NCBI GenBank assembly: GCA_018672285.1
Contig: JABHGC010000197.1
Coordinates: forward strand, 1-47,010
Origin: Methylococcales bacterium
GTDB lineage: Bacteria; Pseudomonadota; Gammaproteobacteria; JABHGC01
Length of the DNA: 47,010 nucleotides
Reading direction: 5' to 3'
The notes under the pieces were generated by a model. The model did not search any database, was not told the DNA's origin, and saw only the letters and a program-made list of their open reading frames with translations. Of this stretch, positions 25,340 through 33,998 are shown in pieces (the first letter of the stretch is position 1; each line of letters opens with the position of its first letter). Made by a program: the position numbers and the translations under genes.

Positions 25340-26625
25340 GAAGGTTTCCTCGAAAAAACGATGCGACCTTGAAACAAGGTGTAGTCAATTTGGCCCGTCA
25401 TTGATTGCGACAAATGTGGATTATTAAGCCCTTTGCTGACGGCCGTTTCGTGGCTCAGTGTCCACTGACGGTTAGGGTTGATAATGTTGAGGTTGGCATC
25501 CATACCTAGGCTTAATGAACCGGTCTTTAAATTCAATATTTTGGCAGGGTTGCACGTGACAGCCGCAATGACTTGTCTTAAATTTTTTGCAGAACCTTCC
25601 GCTAAGGTTAACAGCAGTGGCAAAAAGCCATCGTAAGTGGAAACACCTGGGGTTGAGGCTTGAAATGGAACGGCTTTTTCATCTTCGGCCATTGGATGGT
25701 GGTCTGAGCTAATGGCTTGAATCACGCCGGAGAGTAGTGCTTCACGTAGCGCATCCCGGTCTAGTTTGGTTCTAAAAGGGGGTTGAACATGACAATTACT
25801 ATTGAACTCAACGCAATCCACATCGGTTAAAAAGCAATGATTCAGCGTCACACTGGCAGTGATGGGCATGCCGCGGCTTTGAGCGTCCATGATGAGCTTG
25901 AGTGATTTGTGGCTACTGATATGGCAAAAGTGTGCTTTGACCCCGGTTTGGTCTACTAAGGCTAAGTCTCTAGCAACCGCAATGCATTCAGCGGCATCAG
26001 GGATGCCAGGCAAACCTAATCGGGTGCTGACTTCACCTTCATGCATAACGCCCTCATTGGCTAACCAATGGTCTTCTGGGTGTAGAAATAAGGTGAGGTC
26101 ATGACTGGCGGCGTATTCCATCGCGCGCCTGAGTACCAATGTGTTGGTAATCGGCAGGCGGGCATTACTCAGTACGCGACAGCCAGAGGCTTTAAGTGCC
26201 GCCATTTCAGAAATCTGTTGGCCTTCCAATTTTTTGGTGAGGGCGCCAATGGGGAGAATTTGAACTTTGTGGCTTTCTTCAGCGCAGCGTTGGATGACTT
26301 CAACAACGGCAGGTGTATCGGTAATGGGGGCGCGATCAGGTGGAGAGCAAATCGTGGTAATACCGGTGCTAACAGCCGCCTGTATTTCACTGCTAAGGGT
26401 GGTTTTGTCATGCAGTCTGGGTTCTTGTAGGCGGCCCCATAAGTCAACAAAACCAGGGCAAACTAATTTATCTTTTGCGTCAATCACGAGGTCTGCTTCA
26501 AAACCCGGTGGTTCTTGGTCAATCGCTAACATTTTACCATCGGCGATGTATAAATCGGTAATTCGGTCGATGTCGTTGGCAGGGTCTATCACTCGGCCAT
26601 TGCGGATACTGTAATTCACTGGCAT
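25336..26625 (-). CDS. pyrC': Dihydroorotase-like protein PyrC', probably non-catalytic
   Basis: 429 residues with the amidohydrolase/type I dihydroorotase fold. In active enzymes the first metal site reads D-L-H-x-H-x-R-E-P-G. Here the segment is CPGFVDLWGRLQEPR, so both histidines are replaced (W63 and R65). Other ligands partly remain (FCHISSH, SSDHHP). This is the pattern of the inactive PyrC' partner that assembles with aspartate transcarbamoylase in Pseudomonas-type bacteria. It starts three bases after the pyrB stop and overlaps the PyrK-like gene downstream, consistent with a structural role in the ATCase complex. An active dihydroorotase must be encoded elsewhere. Confidence 0.88.
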   Translation of the reverse strand: MPVNYSIRNGRVIDPANDIDRITDLYIADGKMLAIDQEPPGFEADLVIDAKDKLVCPGFVDLWGRLQEPRLHDKTTLSSEIQAAVSTGITTICSPPDRAPITDTPAVVEVIQRCAEESHKVQILPIGALTKKLEGQQISEMAALKASGCRVLSNARLPITNTLVLRRAMEYAASHDLTLFLHPEDHWLANEGVMHEGEVSTRLGLPGIPDAAECIAVARDLALVDQTGVKAHFCHISSHKSLKLIMDAQSRGMPITASVTLNHCFLTDVDCVEFNSNCHVQPPFRTKLDRDALREALLSGVIQAISSDHHPMAEDEKAVPFQASTPGVSTYDGFLPLLLTLAEGSAKNLRQVIAAVTCNPAKILNLKTGSLSLGMDANLNIINPNRQWTLSHETAVSKGLNNPHLSQSMTGQIDYTLFQGRIVFSRKPS

Positions 26626-26628
26626 ACG

Positions 26629-27621
26629 TTACCCCTTAAGCTCTGGTGATTGGCCGGACTGCATCGCGAGTGACATGACGGCCATGCGTACGGCAATGCC
26701 ATTGGTCACTTGTTGCAAGATAACGGAGTGAGCGCCATCAGCGACTTCTGAGTCCATTTCAACGCCCCGGTTGATTGGGCCAGGGTGCATGACGGTCACA
26801 TTGGGTTTGGCCGCCTTTAATTTATCCATCGTGAGGCCGTATAAGCGGAAATACTCTTCTTCACTGGGGAGCAAGGCACTGCTCATGCGCTCTTTTTGTA
26901 GGCGGAGCATGATGACGACATCGGCATCTGCAATGCCGGGTTCAAGCTGGTGGAAGGCTGTGACGCCTAATGACGCTATGTGTTGGGGGATGAGTGTTCT
27001 CGGGCCAACCACACGAACCTCTTTGGCACCTAAGGTTTTAAACGCATGAATTTGAGAGCGGGCAACACGGGAGTGGTAGATGTCTCCAACGATGGCGATG
27101 GTCAAACCGTCAAAGCTGCCTTTGACTTGGCGAATGGTGAAAGCGTCGAGCATGGCTTGGGTTGGGTGTGCATGTTGGCCGTCACCTGCATTCAATACGC
27201 TAATGTGCGGGGCGACGTGTTGAGCAAAAAAATGGGCCGCGCCACTCATGGCGTGGCGTACCACAAACATGTCGCAATGCATGGCCTCAAGGTTGTGCAA
27301 GGTGTCGAGTAAGGACTCCCCTTTTTTCGTAGCGGAGGTGCTGATGTTCATGTTTAGCACGTCTGCCGAGAGTCTTTTTGCAGCGAGTTCAAAGGTGGTG
27401 CGTGTTCGGGTACTGGCTTCAAAAAACAAATTAATGATGGTCTTACCGCGAAGGATGGGGACTTTTTTAACGTTTTGATTGGCAACACTAGAAAAAGACT
27501 CGGCGGTATCTAATATTTGCGTGAGCAGGGTTTTGGGTAGGCCTTCAACGTCTAGAAAATGTCTGAGTTGACCATTGGGGGTGAGTTGTAGCTGTCGCTG
27601 GAAGAGGGCTGAGCGCTCCAT
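26629..27621 (-). CDS. pyrB: Aspartate carbamoyltransferase catalytic subunit
   Basis: PyrB condenses carbamoyl phosphate with aspartate. 330 residues from ATG 27621, which has AGGA eight bases upstream. An upstream TTG at 27642 is less likely. The carbamoyl phosphate site [13 protein letters not shown] is at 67-79. [14 protein letters not shown], the [10 protein letters not shown] loop and [14 protein letters not shown] are all intact. The N-terminal extension before the core is as in ATCases that pair with PyrC'. No pyrI follows. Confidence 0.95.
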   Translation of the reverse strand: MERSALFQRQLQLTPNGQLRHFLDVEGLPKTLLTQILDTAESFSSVANQNVKKVPILRGKTIINLFFEASTRTRTTFELAAKRLSADVLNMNISTSATKKGESLLDTLHNLEAMHCDMFVVRHAMSGAAHFFAQHVAPHISVLNAGDGQHAHPTQAMLDAFTIRQVKGSFDGLTIAIVGDIYHSRVARSQIHAFKTLGAKEVRVVGPRTLIPQHIASLGVTAFHQLEPGIADADVVIMLRLQKERMSSALLPSEEEYFRLYGLTMDKLKAAKPNVTVMHPGPINRGVEMDSEVADGAHSVILQQVTNGIAVRMAVMSLAMQSGQSPELKG

Positions 27622-27676
27622 GAGATATTCCTGACTGATCAATTCCGGCGATTATACCTAGGCCATGCCAGCTTGA

Positions 27677-28186
27677 CTATGCTCTTTTTAAGGTGACTAA
27701 GCGTAACTGGTTATTTTGCTGGGTTAACTTAATATTTTCACCTGGGTTTAATGTCAACCTTTGGCCGACAACTTGAGCGCAAATGGGCAGTTCGCGATGG
27801 TCTCGCTCAATGAGTACAGCCAATGTGACCGACTGTGGTCTGCCGTAATCAAAGACTTCATTGAGGGCGGCGCGAATGGTGCGGCCTGTATGCAGAACGT
27901 CATCAACGAGGATAATGTCTTGGTTCTCAACGCTTGCAGGGAGCTCGGAAGGTTTAACCTGAGGGTGTAGGCCAATGCTGGTAAAGTCATCGCGGTAAAA
28001 TGAGATGTTGAGCGTACCCAATGGCTGAGACAATTGTAATTGGTTGTGTAATTTTTCGGCAACCCAGGCGCCGCCTGTGTGAATGCCAATCATCAGCGGG
28101 TTGGTGATGTTTTGAGCACTTAAGTAGGTGCTTAGTTGTTGGCCGAGTGTATTGATGAGAGAGTCGACGTTAGGTGTGTCTGCCAT
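27677..28186 (-). CDS. pyrR: PyrR-type phosphoribosyltransferase/regulator
   Basis: 169 residues. The PRPP motif IILVDDVLHTGRTIRAAL is at 91-108, and GIHTGGAWVAEKL and PLGTLNISFYRDDF fit PyrR, which has uracil phosphoribosyltransferase activity and in some bacteria regulates pyr expression. It lies 55 bases before pyrB. I see no obvious attenuator hairpin with a U-tract in that gap, so RNA-binding control as in Bacillus is not supported here. Confidence 0.92.
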   Translation of the reverse strand: MADTPNVDSLINTLGQQLSTYLSAQNITNPLMIGIHTGGAWVAEKLHNQLQLSQPLGTLNISFYRDDFTSIGLHPQVKPSELPASVENQDIILVDDVLHTGRTIRAALNEVFDYGRPQSVTLAVLIERDHRELPICAQVVGQRLTLNPGENIKLTQQNNQLRLVTLKRA

Positions 28187-28226
28187 GTGATGTCTCGTTA
28201 TTATTTAATGTGATGGGCGAAGCCTG

Positions 28227-28643
28227 TCAGTATGACGAAAACCAAGTTTCGATAATAAGCGTGGCACAAACTTGGTCAATGTGTTTTCTTTTTTTCTGAT
28301 AAGAATTTGTACTGTGTTCTGACAGTAATTGCCAGGATGCCCTTGTTGACAGCCTCTCGTCAACCCCTTGAACATCCAAAGAAAATCGTTCTTGAAGCTG
28401 CTGGGCAAAGGCACGGGCTTTTTTACTGATGGGTTGCTCGGTGCCATCCATATTGTAGGGAATGCCGACTAATAAGGTATCTGGTTGCCATTCTTTAATG
28501 AGTTTTTCAATGCGTGTCCAGTCCGGTTTTTTGTTAACGAATTGAATGGTTTCTAGGCCGGAGGCTGTTTGGGTCAGGGATTGGCCAACAGCCACGCCAA
28601 TTTTTTTGCTGCCAAAATCAAATCCCAATATGGTGCTAACCAT
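28227..28643 (-). CDS. ruvX: Putative pre-16S rRNA nuclease / Holliday junction resolvase-like YqgF
   Basis: 138 residues, RNase H-like fold. The catalytic Asp9 is in ILGFDFGSKKIGVAVG. The LLVGIPYNMDGTEQP segment, VQGVDERLST with its acidic pair, and a C-terminal Asp (HIDQVCATLI) are the conserved sites. It starts two bases after the yqgE stop; the yqgE-ruvX pair is standard. Confidence 0.94.
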   Translation of the reverse strand: MVSTILGFDFGSKKIGVAVGQSLTQTASGLETIQFVNKKPDWTRIEKLIKEWQPDTLLVGIPYNMDGTEQPISKKARAFAQQLQERFSLDVQGVDERLSTRASWQLLSEHSTNSYQKKRKHIDQVCATLIIETWFSSY

Positions 28644-28645
28644 TG

Positions 28646-29209
28646 TTAGCCGTGACCTGGCTGGTGGGTCAACAAGTTGACGTCTATGCCAATTAAGGCA
28701 GCGGCCGCTTCCCAGCGTTTTTCGCTAGGGGTATTGAATAAAATGTCAGTCGATGCTGGGCCGTGTAGCCAGGCATTATTGAGGATTTCATCTTCTAACT
28801 GACCGGACTCCCAGCCCGCATAACCTAAAGCAATCAGTGCTTGCTTTGGGCCTTTGTTGTTGGCGATGGCTTCTAGGATATCCGTTGAGGTGGCAACCGC
28901 TAGGCCATTGGTAATGTTGATTGAAGACTCCCATTCTCCTGCAGGTTTATGTAGCACAAAACCACGCTCGGGCTGAATAGGGCCACCCTCAAAAATCGGT
29001 TGTTCATTGAGAGTGCAATTTTGCGATTCGATGTCCATGTGCAAAAAGATTTCGCCAAGCAGTGTGGGCATGGGGCGGTTAATCACAATACCCATGGCAC
29101 CTTGGTCACTATGCTCGCAGATATAAGCCACGCTGCGAGAAAAATTGGGGTCATCAAGATTGGGCATGGCAATCAAGAAGTGGTTCATTAAGCTGCCGGA
29201 ATCTGTCAT
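28646..29209 (-). CDS. yqgE: YqgE/AlgH family protein
   Basis: 187 residues. NHFLIAMPNLDDPNFSRSVAYICEH, GAMGIVINRP, the FEGGPIQPERGFVLH segment and IALGYAGWESGQLEDEI are the family hallmarks. Cytoplasmic, function unresolved (AlgH has been linked to alginate regulation in Pseudomonas). First of the closely packed yqgE-ruvX pair. Confidence 0.94.
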   Translation of the reverse strand: MTDSGSLMNHFLIAMPNLDDPNFSRSVAYICEHSDQGAMGIVINRPMPTLLGEIFLHMDIESQNCTLNEQPIFEGGPIQPERGFVLHKPAGEWESSINITNGLAVATSTDILEAIANNKGPKQALIALGYAGWESGQLEDEILNNAWLHGPASTDILFNTPSEKRWEAAAALIGIDVNLLTHQPGHG

Positions 29210-29281
29210 AAGCGCACGGTGGGGATTGATTAGGTATAGACATTAAGCGGTCTATGTTACCTGTTCTGGCGCTCGAACACA

Positions 29282-30142
29282 TTATTTAGAGGATAATTTA
29301 TTACCTTGTTCAAAGACGATCGTGCGTACCATTGAAAGTACGTCGGTGTCTTTTAAAATGTCTTCAGGTAAGGCTGCGTAAGGCGATGCGCGGCGAACGA
29401 GTGCCATTGCAGCTTGGTCGACTAGCTTGTTACCAGAGCTAGTGTGCACTTGTAGGTCGTAGATTGTGCCATCAGGATTAATTGAAATGGCAAGCAATGT
29501 CTCGCCATAAACCTTCTTTTCACTGAGTTTTATAGGGTAATTAAGCTTGCCGAAACGAACCACTTTTTTCCGCCATGCATCCATGTAAGACGCAAACTTG
29601 TATTCTTTTGTTCTGGCACTAGTGATATGGGTCACTCTAGGCTTTTTCGCTTGGTTTTCTTGGATGAAGCTAAGCTCATTGGTGAGCTCCATCATTTCAT
29701 CTGCACGGGTGATGATTTGGTCGGCGGTGATGTCTTCAACTACCTCGGTGGGTTTGCTTTCTTCGACCTGTTGAATTTTGTTCACCGATTCGTCTTGAAC
29801 CAAAACGTTTTTTTCCAGCGGTTTTACTTTTTGTGGGGAAGCGGCTTCTCGGGTTTCTTTTTCAGTGCCGACTTGTGTTGCAACCGTGGGTGAAGTGACT
29901 TTGTCTTGAGGTCTTAGTTTTTCCTCAGAATTGCCGCTACCTTCGTTGTTTTCTTGGGCTAGAAAATCGGCATCCTCGATCTCTTCTTTGGTTTTTTGAG
30001 GCACGAGGATGATTTTCAGCGGCGGTAATACTTTGGCTGATTTACTGTCTTCGTCAGGAAAAGAAAATGTCATGCTGAGGATGGCTGCGTGAAAAACTGC
30101 GGCCAAAAAAAGCATGATACCGAGGCGATCCGATGCGGTCAT
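29282..30142 (-). CDS. TonB-family energy transducer
   Basis: 286 residues from ATG 30142, which has AGG nine bases upstream. An N-terminal membrane segment (LGIMLFLAAVFHAAILSM) is followed by a long charged Pro/Glu/Lys linker (about 45-190). The C-terminal TonB domain has YPIKLSEKKVYGETLLAISI, NPDGTIYDLQV and LVDQAAMALVRRASPY. It would span the periplasm to energise outer-membrane receptors. Its place before yqgE-ruvX is common in gammaproteobacteria. No exbB/exbD is nearby. Confidence 0.88.
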   Translation of the reverse strand: MTASDRLGIMLFLAAVFHAAILSMTFSFPDEDSKSAKVLPPLKIILVPQKTKEEIEDADFLAQENNEGSGNSEEKLRPQDKVTSPTVATQVGTEKETREAASPQKVKPLEKNVLVQDESVNKIQQVEESKPTEVVEDITADQIITRADEMMELTNELSFIQENQAKKPRVTHITSARTKEYKFASYMDAWRKKVVRFGKLNYPIKLSEKKVYGETLLAISINPDGTIYDLQVHTSSGNKLVDQAAMALVRRASPYAALPEDILKDTDVLSMVRTIVFEQGNKLSSK

Positions 30143-30162
30143 GAGCAAAACCTATGGTTAAT

Positions 30163-31224
30163 TCAGTCTAGGGTTAACGCTTTTATTGTAGCATTTTTTT
30201 TGAAAGCTGCTTTGAGTTTTAGCCGTGATGCCATCGCATTACTCATTGTGATATGGCCATCTTTATCCAGTAATAAGACATATTGTATCTTCATACTACG
30301 CGCTAAGGCTTGCCAGTTCTGAGTACCATTTAACATAAATGCAGTGGCGCTTGCATCGGCGATGCTGGCATTAGGGTGGATGATGGTGGCCGAGACGATG
30401 TTTTCGCTAGGGTATGCGGTTCGTGGGTCAATGAGGTGGTGATACGTTTTGCCTTGGTAGGTAAAAAAACGTTGGTAACTACCTGAGGTGAAAATACTCT
30501 CTCCATCGGCTGTTTCTACCACACCGATGATGGCTTTTTTGTTGGGGTGCTGAATGCCAATTTTCCAGGGCTTACCTTGGTTGTCTCCAATGGTTTTTAA
30601 ATCACCACCGGCATTGACAATGGCATGGTTGATGTCTTGTTGTTGAATCATTTTGATGATTTTGTCGATGACATAACCCTTGGCAATGGCACCTAAGTCG
30701 AGCTGTATATTGGGGTTGCTAGCACTGACTTGATCTTGCTCAATGTGCAGCTCATGCATTAAGGGTGGGGCTATTAAGTACGGTTGTAACTGTGCACTGC
30801 TTGGTGGTTGCCAAGGGGCATCATCGTGTCTTTGAAAACCCCATAAGCGGATGAGCTTGCCAATCGCAGGGTTAAATAAATGCCCACTTTGTTTGGAAAT
30901 AGCCTGGCTAATTTGCAGTAATTCTATTAATTCAGGAGCAACAGTGCGGCTTTTGCCTGTAGCAATCGCGCGGTTGAGATCGGTTAATTGGCTGGGCTGC
31001 CAAGCATGCCAGGCATCATGGTAATACTGTAGGCGTTGTTGAATCTGTTGCATAACGTGATGGGCTTGTTGCTGAGTCACCTGGCCGAGGGTGATATCAA
31101 CAACAGTACCAAAAACGATGATTTGCTCATGCAGGGTGGTTTTTTCAGGGGGGGGGCTACAGGCGCACAAGTTGGCGCCAATCAGTAATAAAAAATAAAA
31201 CCTGCGCTTAACTGTGTTCAATGG
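30163..31224 (-). CDS. apbE: FAD:protein FMN transferase (ApbE), lipoprotein
   Basis: ApbE attaches FMN covalently to Thr/Ser of target flavoproteins such as Nqr/Rnf subunits. About 353 residues from ATG 31224, with a lipoprotein-like signal ending LCAC (Cys23). HLFNPAIGKLIRLWGF, LDLGAIAKGYVID, VNAGGDLKTIG and YHHLIDPRTAYPS are conserved ApbE segments. The C-terminal half has the metal-binding DASATAFMLNG. The start lies inside the end of gshB (17-base overlap), so translation is coupled. An earlier in-frame start at 31257 would displace the signal. Confidence 0.9.
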   Translation of the reverse strand, partial: PLNTVKRRFYFLLLIGANLCACSPPPEKTTLHEQIIVFGTVVDITLGQVTQQQAHHVMQQIQQRLQYYHDAWHAWQPSQLTDLNRAIATGKSRTVAPELIELLQISQAISKQSGHLFNPAIGKLIRLWGFQRHDDAPWQPPSSAQLQPYLIAPPLMHELHIEQDQVSASNPNIQLDLGAIAKGYVIDKIIKMIQQQDINHAIVNAGGDLKTIGDNQGKPWKIGIQHPNKKAIIGVVETADGESIFTSGSYQRFFTYQGKTYHHLIDPRTAYPSENIVSATIIHPNASIADASATAFMLNGTQNWQALARSMKIQYVLLLDKDGHITMSNAMASRLKLKAAFKKNATIKALTLD

Positions 31225-32149
31225 CATTAAATAAAGTACCACTGATATTGAGATCAAACTGTTTGTCTAGCTCTCTAATACAGGTTGGGCTAGTGACGTT
31301 AATTTCAGTTAAATAATCTCCAATGACATCAATGCCGACAAAAATCAGCCCTTTTTCTTTTAGAGTTGGGCCGACCTGCTCGCAAATCCAATAATCACGT
31401 TCTGTGAGTGGTTGACCTACACCGCGACCACCGGCGGCAATATTGCCTCGGAATTCACCATCAGCAGGAATTCGGGCTAAGGCATAAGGAATTGGTTCGC
31501 CATTGATCAACAATATTCGTTTGTCTCCGGCACTAATTTCAGGCACAAATTTTTGCACCATAGCGAAGGTCTTGCCGTGTTCTGTGAGGGTTTCTAAAAT
31601 AACATTGGTATTGCCGTCTCCAGCTTTCAAATGAAAAATAGACTCTCCCCCCATGCCGCCTAAAGGTTTAATGACGGTATCTTTGTATTGCTCTAAAAAG
31701 GCTTTTATTTGGCTTGCTTGCCTACTGATGAGTAGAGGAGGGCAGCACTCAGGAAACCAGGTAGTGTACATTTTTTCATTGGCATCTCGGAGCGATTGCG
31801 GGTGATTGACAATGACGGTGCCTTGTTGCTGGGCATGCTCTAAAAGGTAAGTGGCATAGATATATTCCATATCAAACGGCGGATCTTTACGCATTAAAAT
31901 GACATCAAAGTCTGTAAGTGGCGTTGTTGTGACTGCCTCTAATTGAAACCAGTCGTCAAGGTTGTCGGTCACTGTGAGCTTTTGGTTCAAGGCGATGGCT
32001 TGGTTATCACTGAAAGCCAATTGATCCATGGTGACATGGTGCAGTTCATAACCTCTTGTTTGTGCTTCTAAAAGCATTGCAAAAGTACTGTCTTTGTAAG
32101 GTTTGATGGTCGAGATATGATCCATGACCACTGCCAGTTTTTTTGTCAT
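31208..32149 (-). CDS. gshB: Glutathione synthetase
   Basis: ATP-grasp ligase that adds glycine to gamma-glutamylcysteine. 313 residues, normal length. AVVMDHISTIKPYKDSTFAM at the start, LMRKDPPFDMEYIYATYLLE, VIKPLGGMGGESIF (ATP-binding), RILLINGEPIPYALARIP and INVTSPTCIRELD at the end are all intact. It heads the minus-strand run; the promoter lies in the 345-base divergent gap to pilG. Confidence 0.97.
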   Translation of the reverse strand: MTKKLAVVMDHISTIKPYKDSTFAMLLEAQTRGYELHHVTMDQLAFSDNQAIALNQKLTVTDNLDDWFQLEAVTTTPLTDFDVILMRKDPPFDMEYIYATYLLEHAQQQGTVIVNHPQSLRDANEKMYTTWFPECCPPLLISRQASQIKAFLEQYKDTVIKPLGGMGGESIFHLKAGDGNTNVILETLTEHGKTFAMVQKFVPEISAGDKRILLINGEPIPYALARIPADGEFRGNIAAGGRGVGQPLTERDYWICEQVGPTLKEKGLIFVGIDVIGDYLTEINVTSPTCIRELDKQFDLNISGTLFNAIEHS

Positions 32150-32494
32150 TATGAAAACCTTTATTTTCGGGCGCTTAAGATGTATTTAAACATAATTGAA
32201 CCGCTCTTTGCTAAGTCAATGAAAGGTGTGGTACTTTCTGAGCTTCTAAATGATCACTTTTTAATATGTGCTCAGGTTTTTGTTCTAATGAGCGCAATCT
32301 GGCTGTAGGTAAGGCTTTGCTAAAAAGTGATAAATAAACTCGTGGATTAGTCTGTAAAAAACAGCAAGATAGTACTAATCTTTAAAGATAACCGTTAGGT
32401 ATTGTGTGCTTTTGTGGCAGGTAACATTGTGTTACCGAGTTCCATGCACTACATTTCTAAGGTGAGAACACTAAATTCTAGATGAGGAGTCGCT
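32150..32494. promoter_or_regulatory. gshB-pilG divergent intergenic region with several inverted repeats
   Basis: No gene is called here. On the pilG side it contains GATTAGT (32345-32351) paired with ACTAATC (32374-32380), enclosing CTGT-AAAAA-ACAG. A 12-base palindrome ATCTTTAAAGAT lies at 32378-32389, and an interrupted palindrome GGTAACA-TTG-TGTTACC at 32420-32436. These could be regulator sites or leader hairpins. No convincing -35/-10 pair was identified. Confidence 0.45.
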
Positions 32495-32893
32495 GTGGCA
32501 GCGAATGAAGATCATCTTGGCGACGTCAAAGTAATGGTTGTTGATGATAGTAAAACCATTAGACGAACGGCTGAGACTTTGCTGAAAAAAGCTGGTTGTA
32601 CCGTTATTACGGCGACCGACGGATTCGAAGCATTAGCGAAAATTGCAGATAATCATCCTGATATTATCTTCTTAGATATTATGATGCCTCGTTTAGACGG
32701 GTATCAAACTTGTGCGTTGATTAAACACAATCAAGAATTTAAGAAAACTCCCGTTATCATGTTATCGAGTAAAGATGGCCTATTTGATCGTGCTCGAGGC
32801 CGTATTGTCGGCTCCGAACAATATCTCACTAAGCCATTCACGAAAGATGAATTGTTAGGGGCGATTTCACGGTATACCAGCGGTAACCCGTGA
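32495..32893 (+). CDS. pilG: Twitching motility response regulator PilG
   Basis: 132 residues, a single receiver domain. VMVVDDSKTIRRTAETLLKK carries the acidic pair, the phospho-acceptor Asp is in DIIFLDIMMPRLDGYQ, and the Lys in YLTKPFTKDEL. GTG start with a good GAGGAG five bases upstream. PilG is phosphorylated by ChpA and promotes pilus extension and cAMP signalling in Pseudomonas. First gene of the chemosensory operon. Confidence 0.93.
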   Translation: MAANEDHLGDVKVMVVDDSKTIRRTAETLLKKAGCTVITATDGFEALAKIADNHPDIIFLDIMMPRLDGYQTCALIKHNQEFKKTPVIMLSSKDGLFDRARGRIVGSEQYLTKPFTKDELLGAISRYTSGNP

Positions 32894-32972
32894 TTCGATA
32901 CCGTGAGGTTGTAACAGTATTGTTACTGAGGAATATGGGCTGGGATTTAGACCCGAGTGGATGTGAGACAAT

Positions 32973-33401
32973 ATGAAAGCAATATTTGGGTTTTTTGGAA
33001 AACTATTCGGGCTCGGAAAAAGTAAAGGCAGAAATAACATGACTCGTGTGCTGATCGTCGATGATTCACCAACAGAAACGCATGTGTTAAAGACTATTCT
33101 TGAAAAAAATGGCTACCAAACTTTATCTGCACCAAACGGTGAAGAGGGGATTGAGGTTGCCAAAAATGAAAAGCCTGATTTAGTGCTTATGGACGTAGTG
33201 ATGCCAGGATTAAATGGTTACCAGGCAACAAGGCGGTTAAGCCGAGACCCTGAAACATCCAACATACCGGTGATAATAGTGACGACTAAAAACCAAGAAA
33301 CGGATAAAGTTTGGGGTTTACGACAAGGTGCTAAAGCTTATCTTGTGAAGCCTGTTTCAGAAACAGAATTATTAGACCGAATCAAATCGGTCATGCAGTA
33401 A
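32973..33401 (+). CDS. pilH: Twitching motility response regulator PilH
   Basis: A receiver domain: RVLIVDDSPTETHVLK, DLVLMDVVMPGLNGYQ with the phospho-acceptor Asp, TTKNQETDKVWGLRQGA and YLVKPVSE. Canonical PilH is about 120 residues and would start at ATG 33039 (AAAGG ten bases upstream). The frame is also open to ATG 32973, which adds 22 residues, MKAIFGFFGKLFGLGKSKGR and two Asn. That is an amphipathic Phe/Gly/Lys-rich segment looking like a membrane-binding helix. I give the longer form because the added residues look protein-like, but its ribosome binding site is weaker. PilH usually opposes PilG in pilus control. Confidence 0.85.
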   Translation: MKAIFGFFGKLFGLGKSKGRNNMTRVLIVDDSPTETHVLKTILEKNGYQTLSAPNGEEGIEVAKNEKPDLVLMDVVMPGLNGYQATRRLSRDPETSNIPVIIVTTKNQETDKVWGLRQGAKAYLVKPVSETELLDRIKSVMQ

Positions 33402-33409
33402 GCTATCTT

Positions 33410-33949
33410 ATGGCAAATAACCTCCCACTTAGACACTTATTAGACCTAGAACGGCGCTGTCGTCGCTACGCTTCCGGTTTACCTCAAAAAATTGAGGTGA
33501 AAAAGCGCTGGATTGGTGTGGGGTATCGAATTGCAGATCAACATATATTATCTCCATTGGGCGAAATTCAAGAAATATTGGATTATCCCAGTGTGACAAA
33601 ACTACCCAGTAGTAAGCCTTGGTTTCATGGGATCGCAAATGTTCGTGGAACATTACTTCCTGTGATTGATTTACAAAGTTTTCTAGGCCTTGAACCAGTG
33701 CAAATTGGTCGCCGCAGTAAAATTATGCGGATTGGCATGGGTGGCGTGCAAGCGGGATTGCTCGCACCTGAAATTTACGGAATGAAACGGTTTATACAAG
33801 ATAACAAATCAGATGCTGCCCAGAGTGACTATAGTGGCGACATATCTCGATTTATCTCGGAAAAATTTGAAATGGATGAAGGTCAGTGGGGAGTATTCAG
33901 TATGAAAATGCTGAGTGAGGATGCTAACTTTTTCCAAATTTTAAGATAA
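33410..33949 (+). CDS. pilI: CheW-like coupling protein PilI
   Basis: 179 residues, a CheW domain joining receptor PilJ to kinase ChpA. GVGYRIADQHILSPLGEIQEIL, KPWFHGIANVRGTLLPVIDLQSFLG and the C-terminal WGVFSMKMLSED fit PilI. It begins eight bases after the pilH stop. Confidence 0.92.
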   Translation: MANNLPLRHLLDLERRCRRYASGLPQKIEVKKRWIGVGYRIADQHILSPLGEIQEILDYPSVTKLPSSKPWFHGIANVRGTLLPVIDLQSFLGLEPVQIGRRSKIMRIGMGGVQAGLLAPEIYGMKRFIQDNKSDAAQSDYSGDISRFISEKFEMDEGQWGVFSMKMLSEDANFFQILR

Positions 33950-33998
33950 TAAACAAGTAGTTTTAACCGCCGAACAGGTTGCGTAGGAGAATAAGAAT

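Noticed and set aside
32180..32308. Short plus-strand ORF (about 42 codons from ATG 32180) between gshB and pilG
   Set aside because: No ribosome binding site, unconvincing composition, and it sits in a region of regulatory dyads.
32415..32432. Sigma-54 promoter (TGGCAG...TTGTG) before pilG
   Set aside because: The spacing between the GG and the -12 element is one base too long and the -12 lacks GC; the match comes from the GGTAACA dyad.
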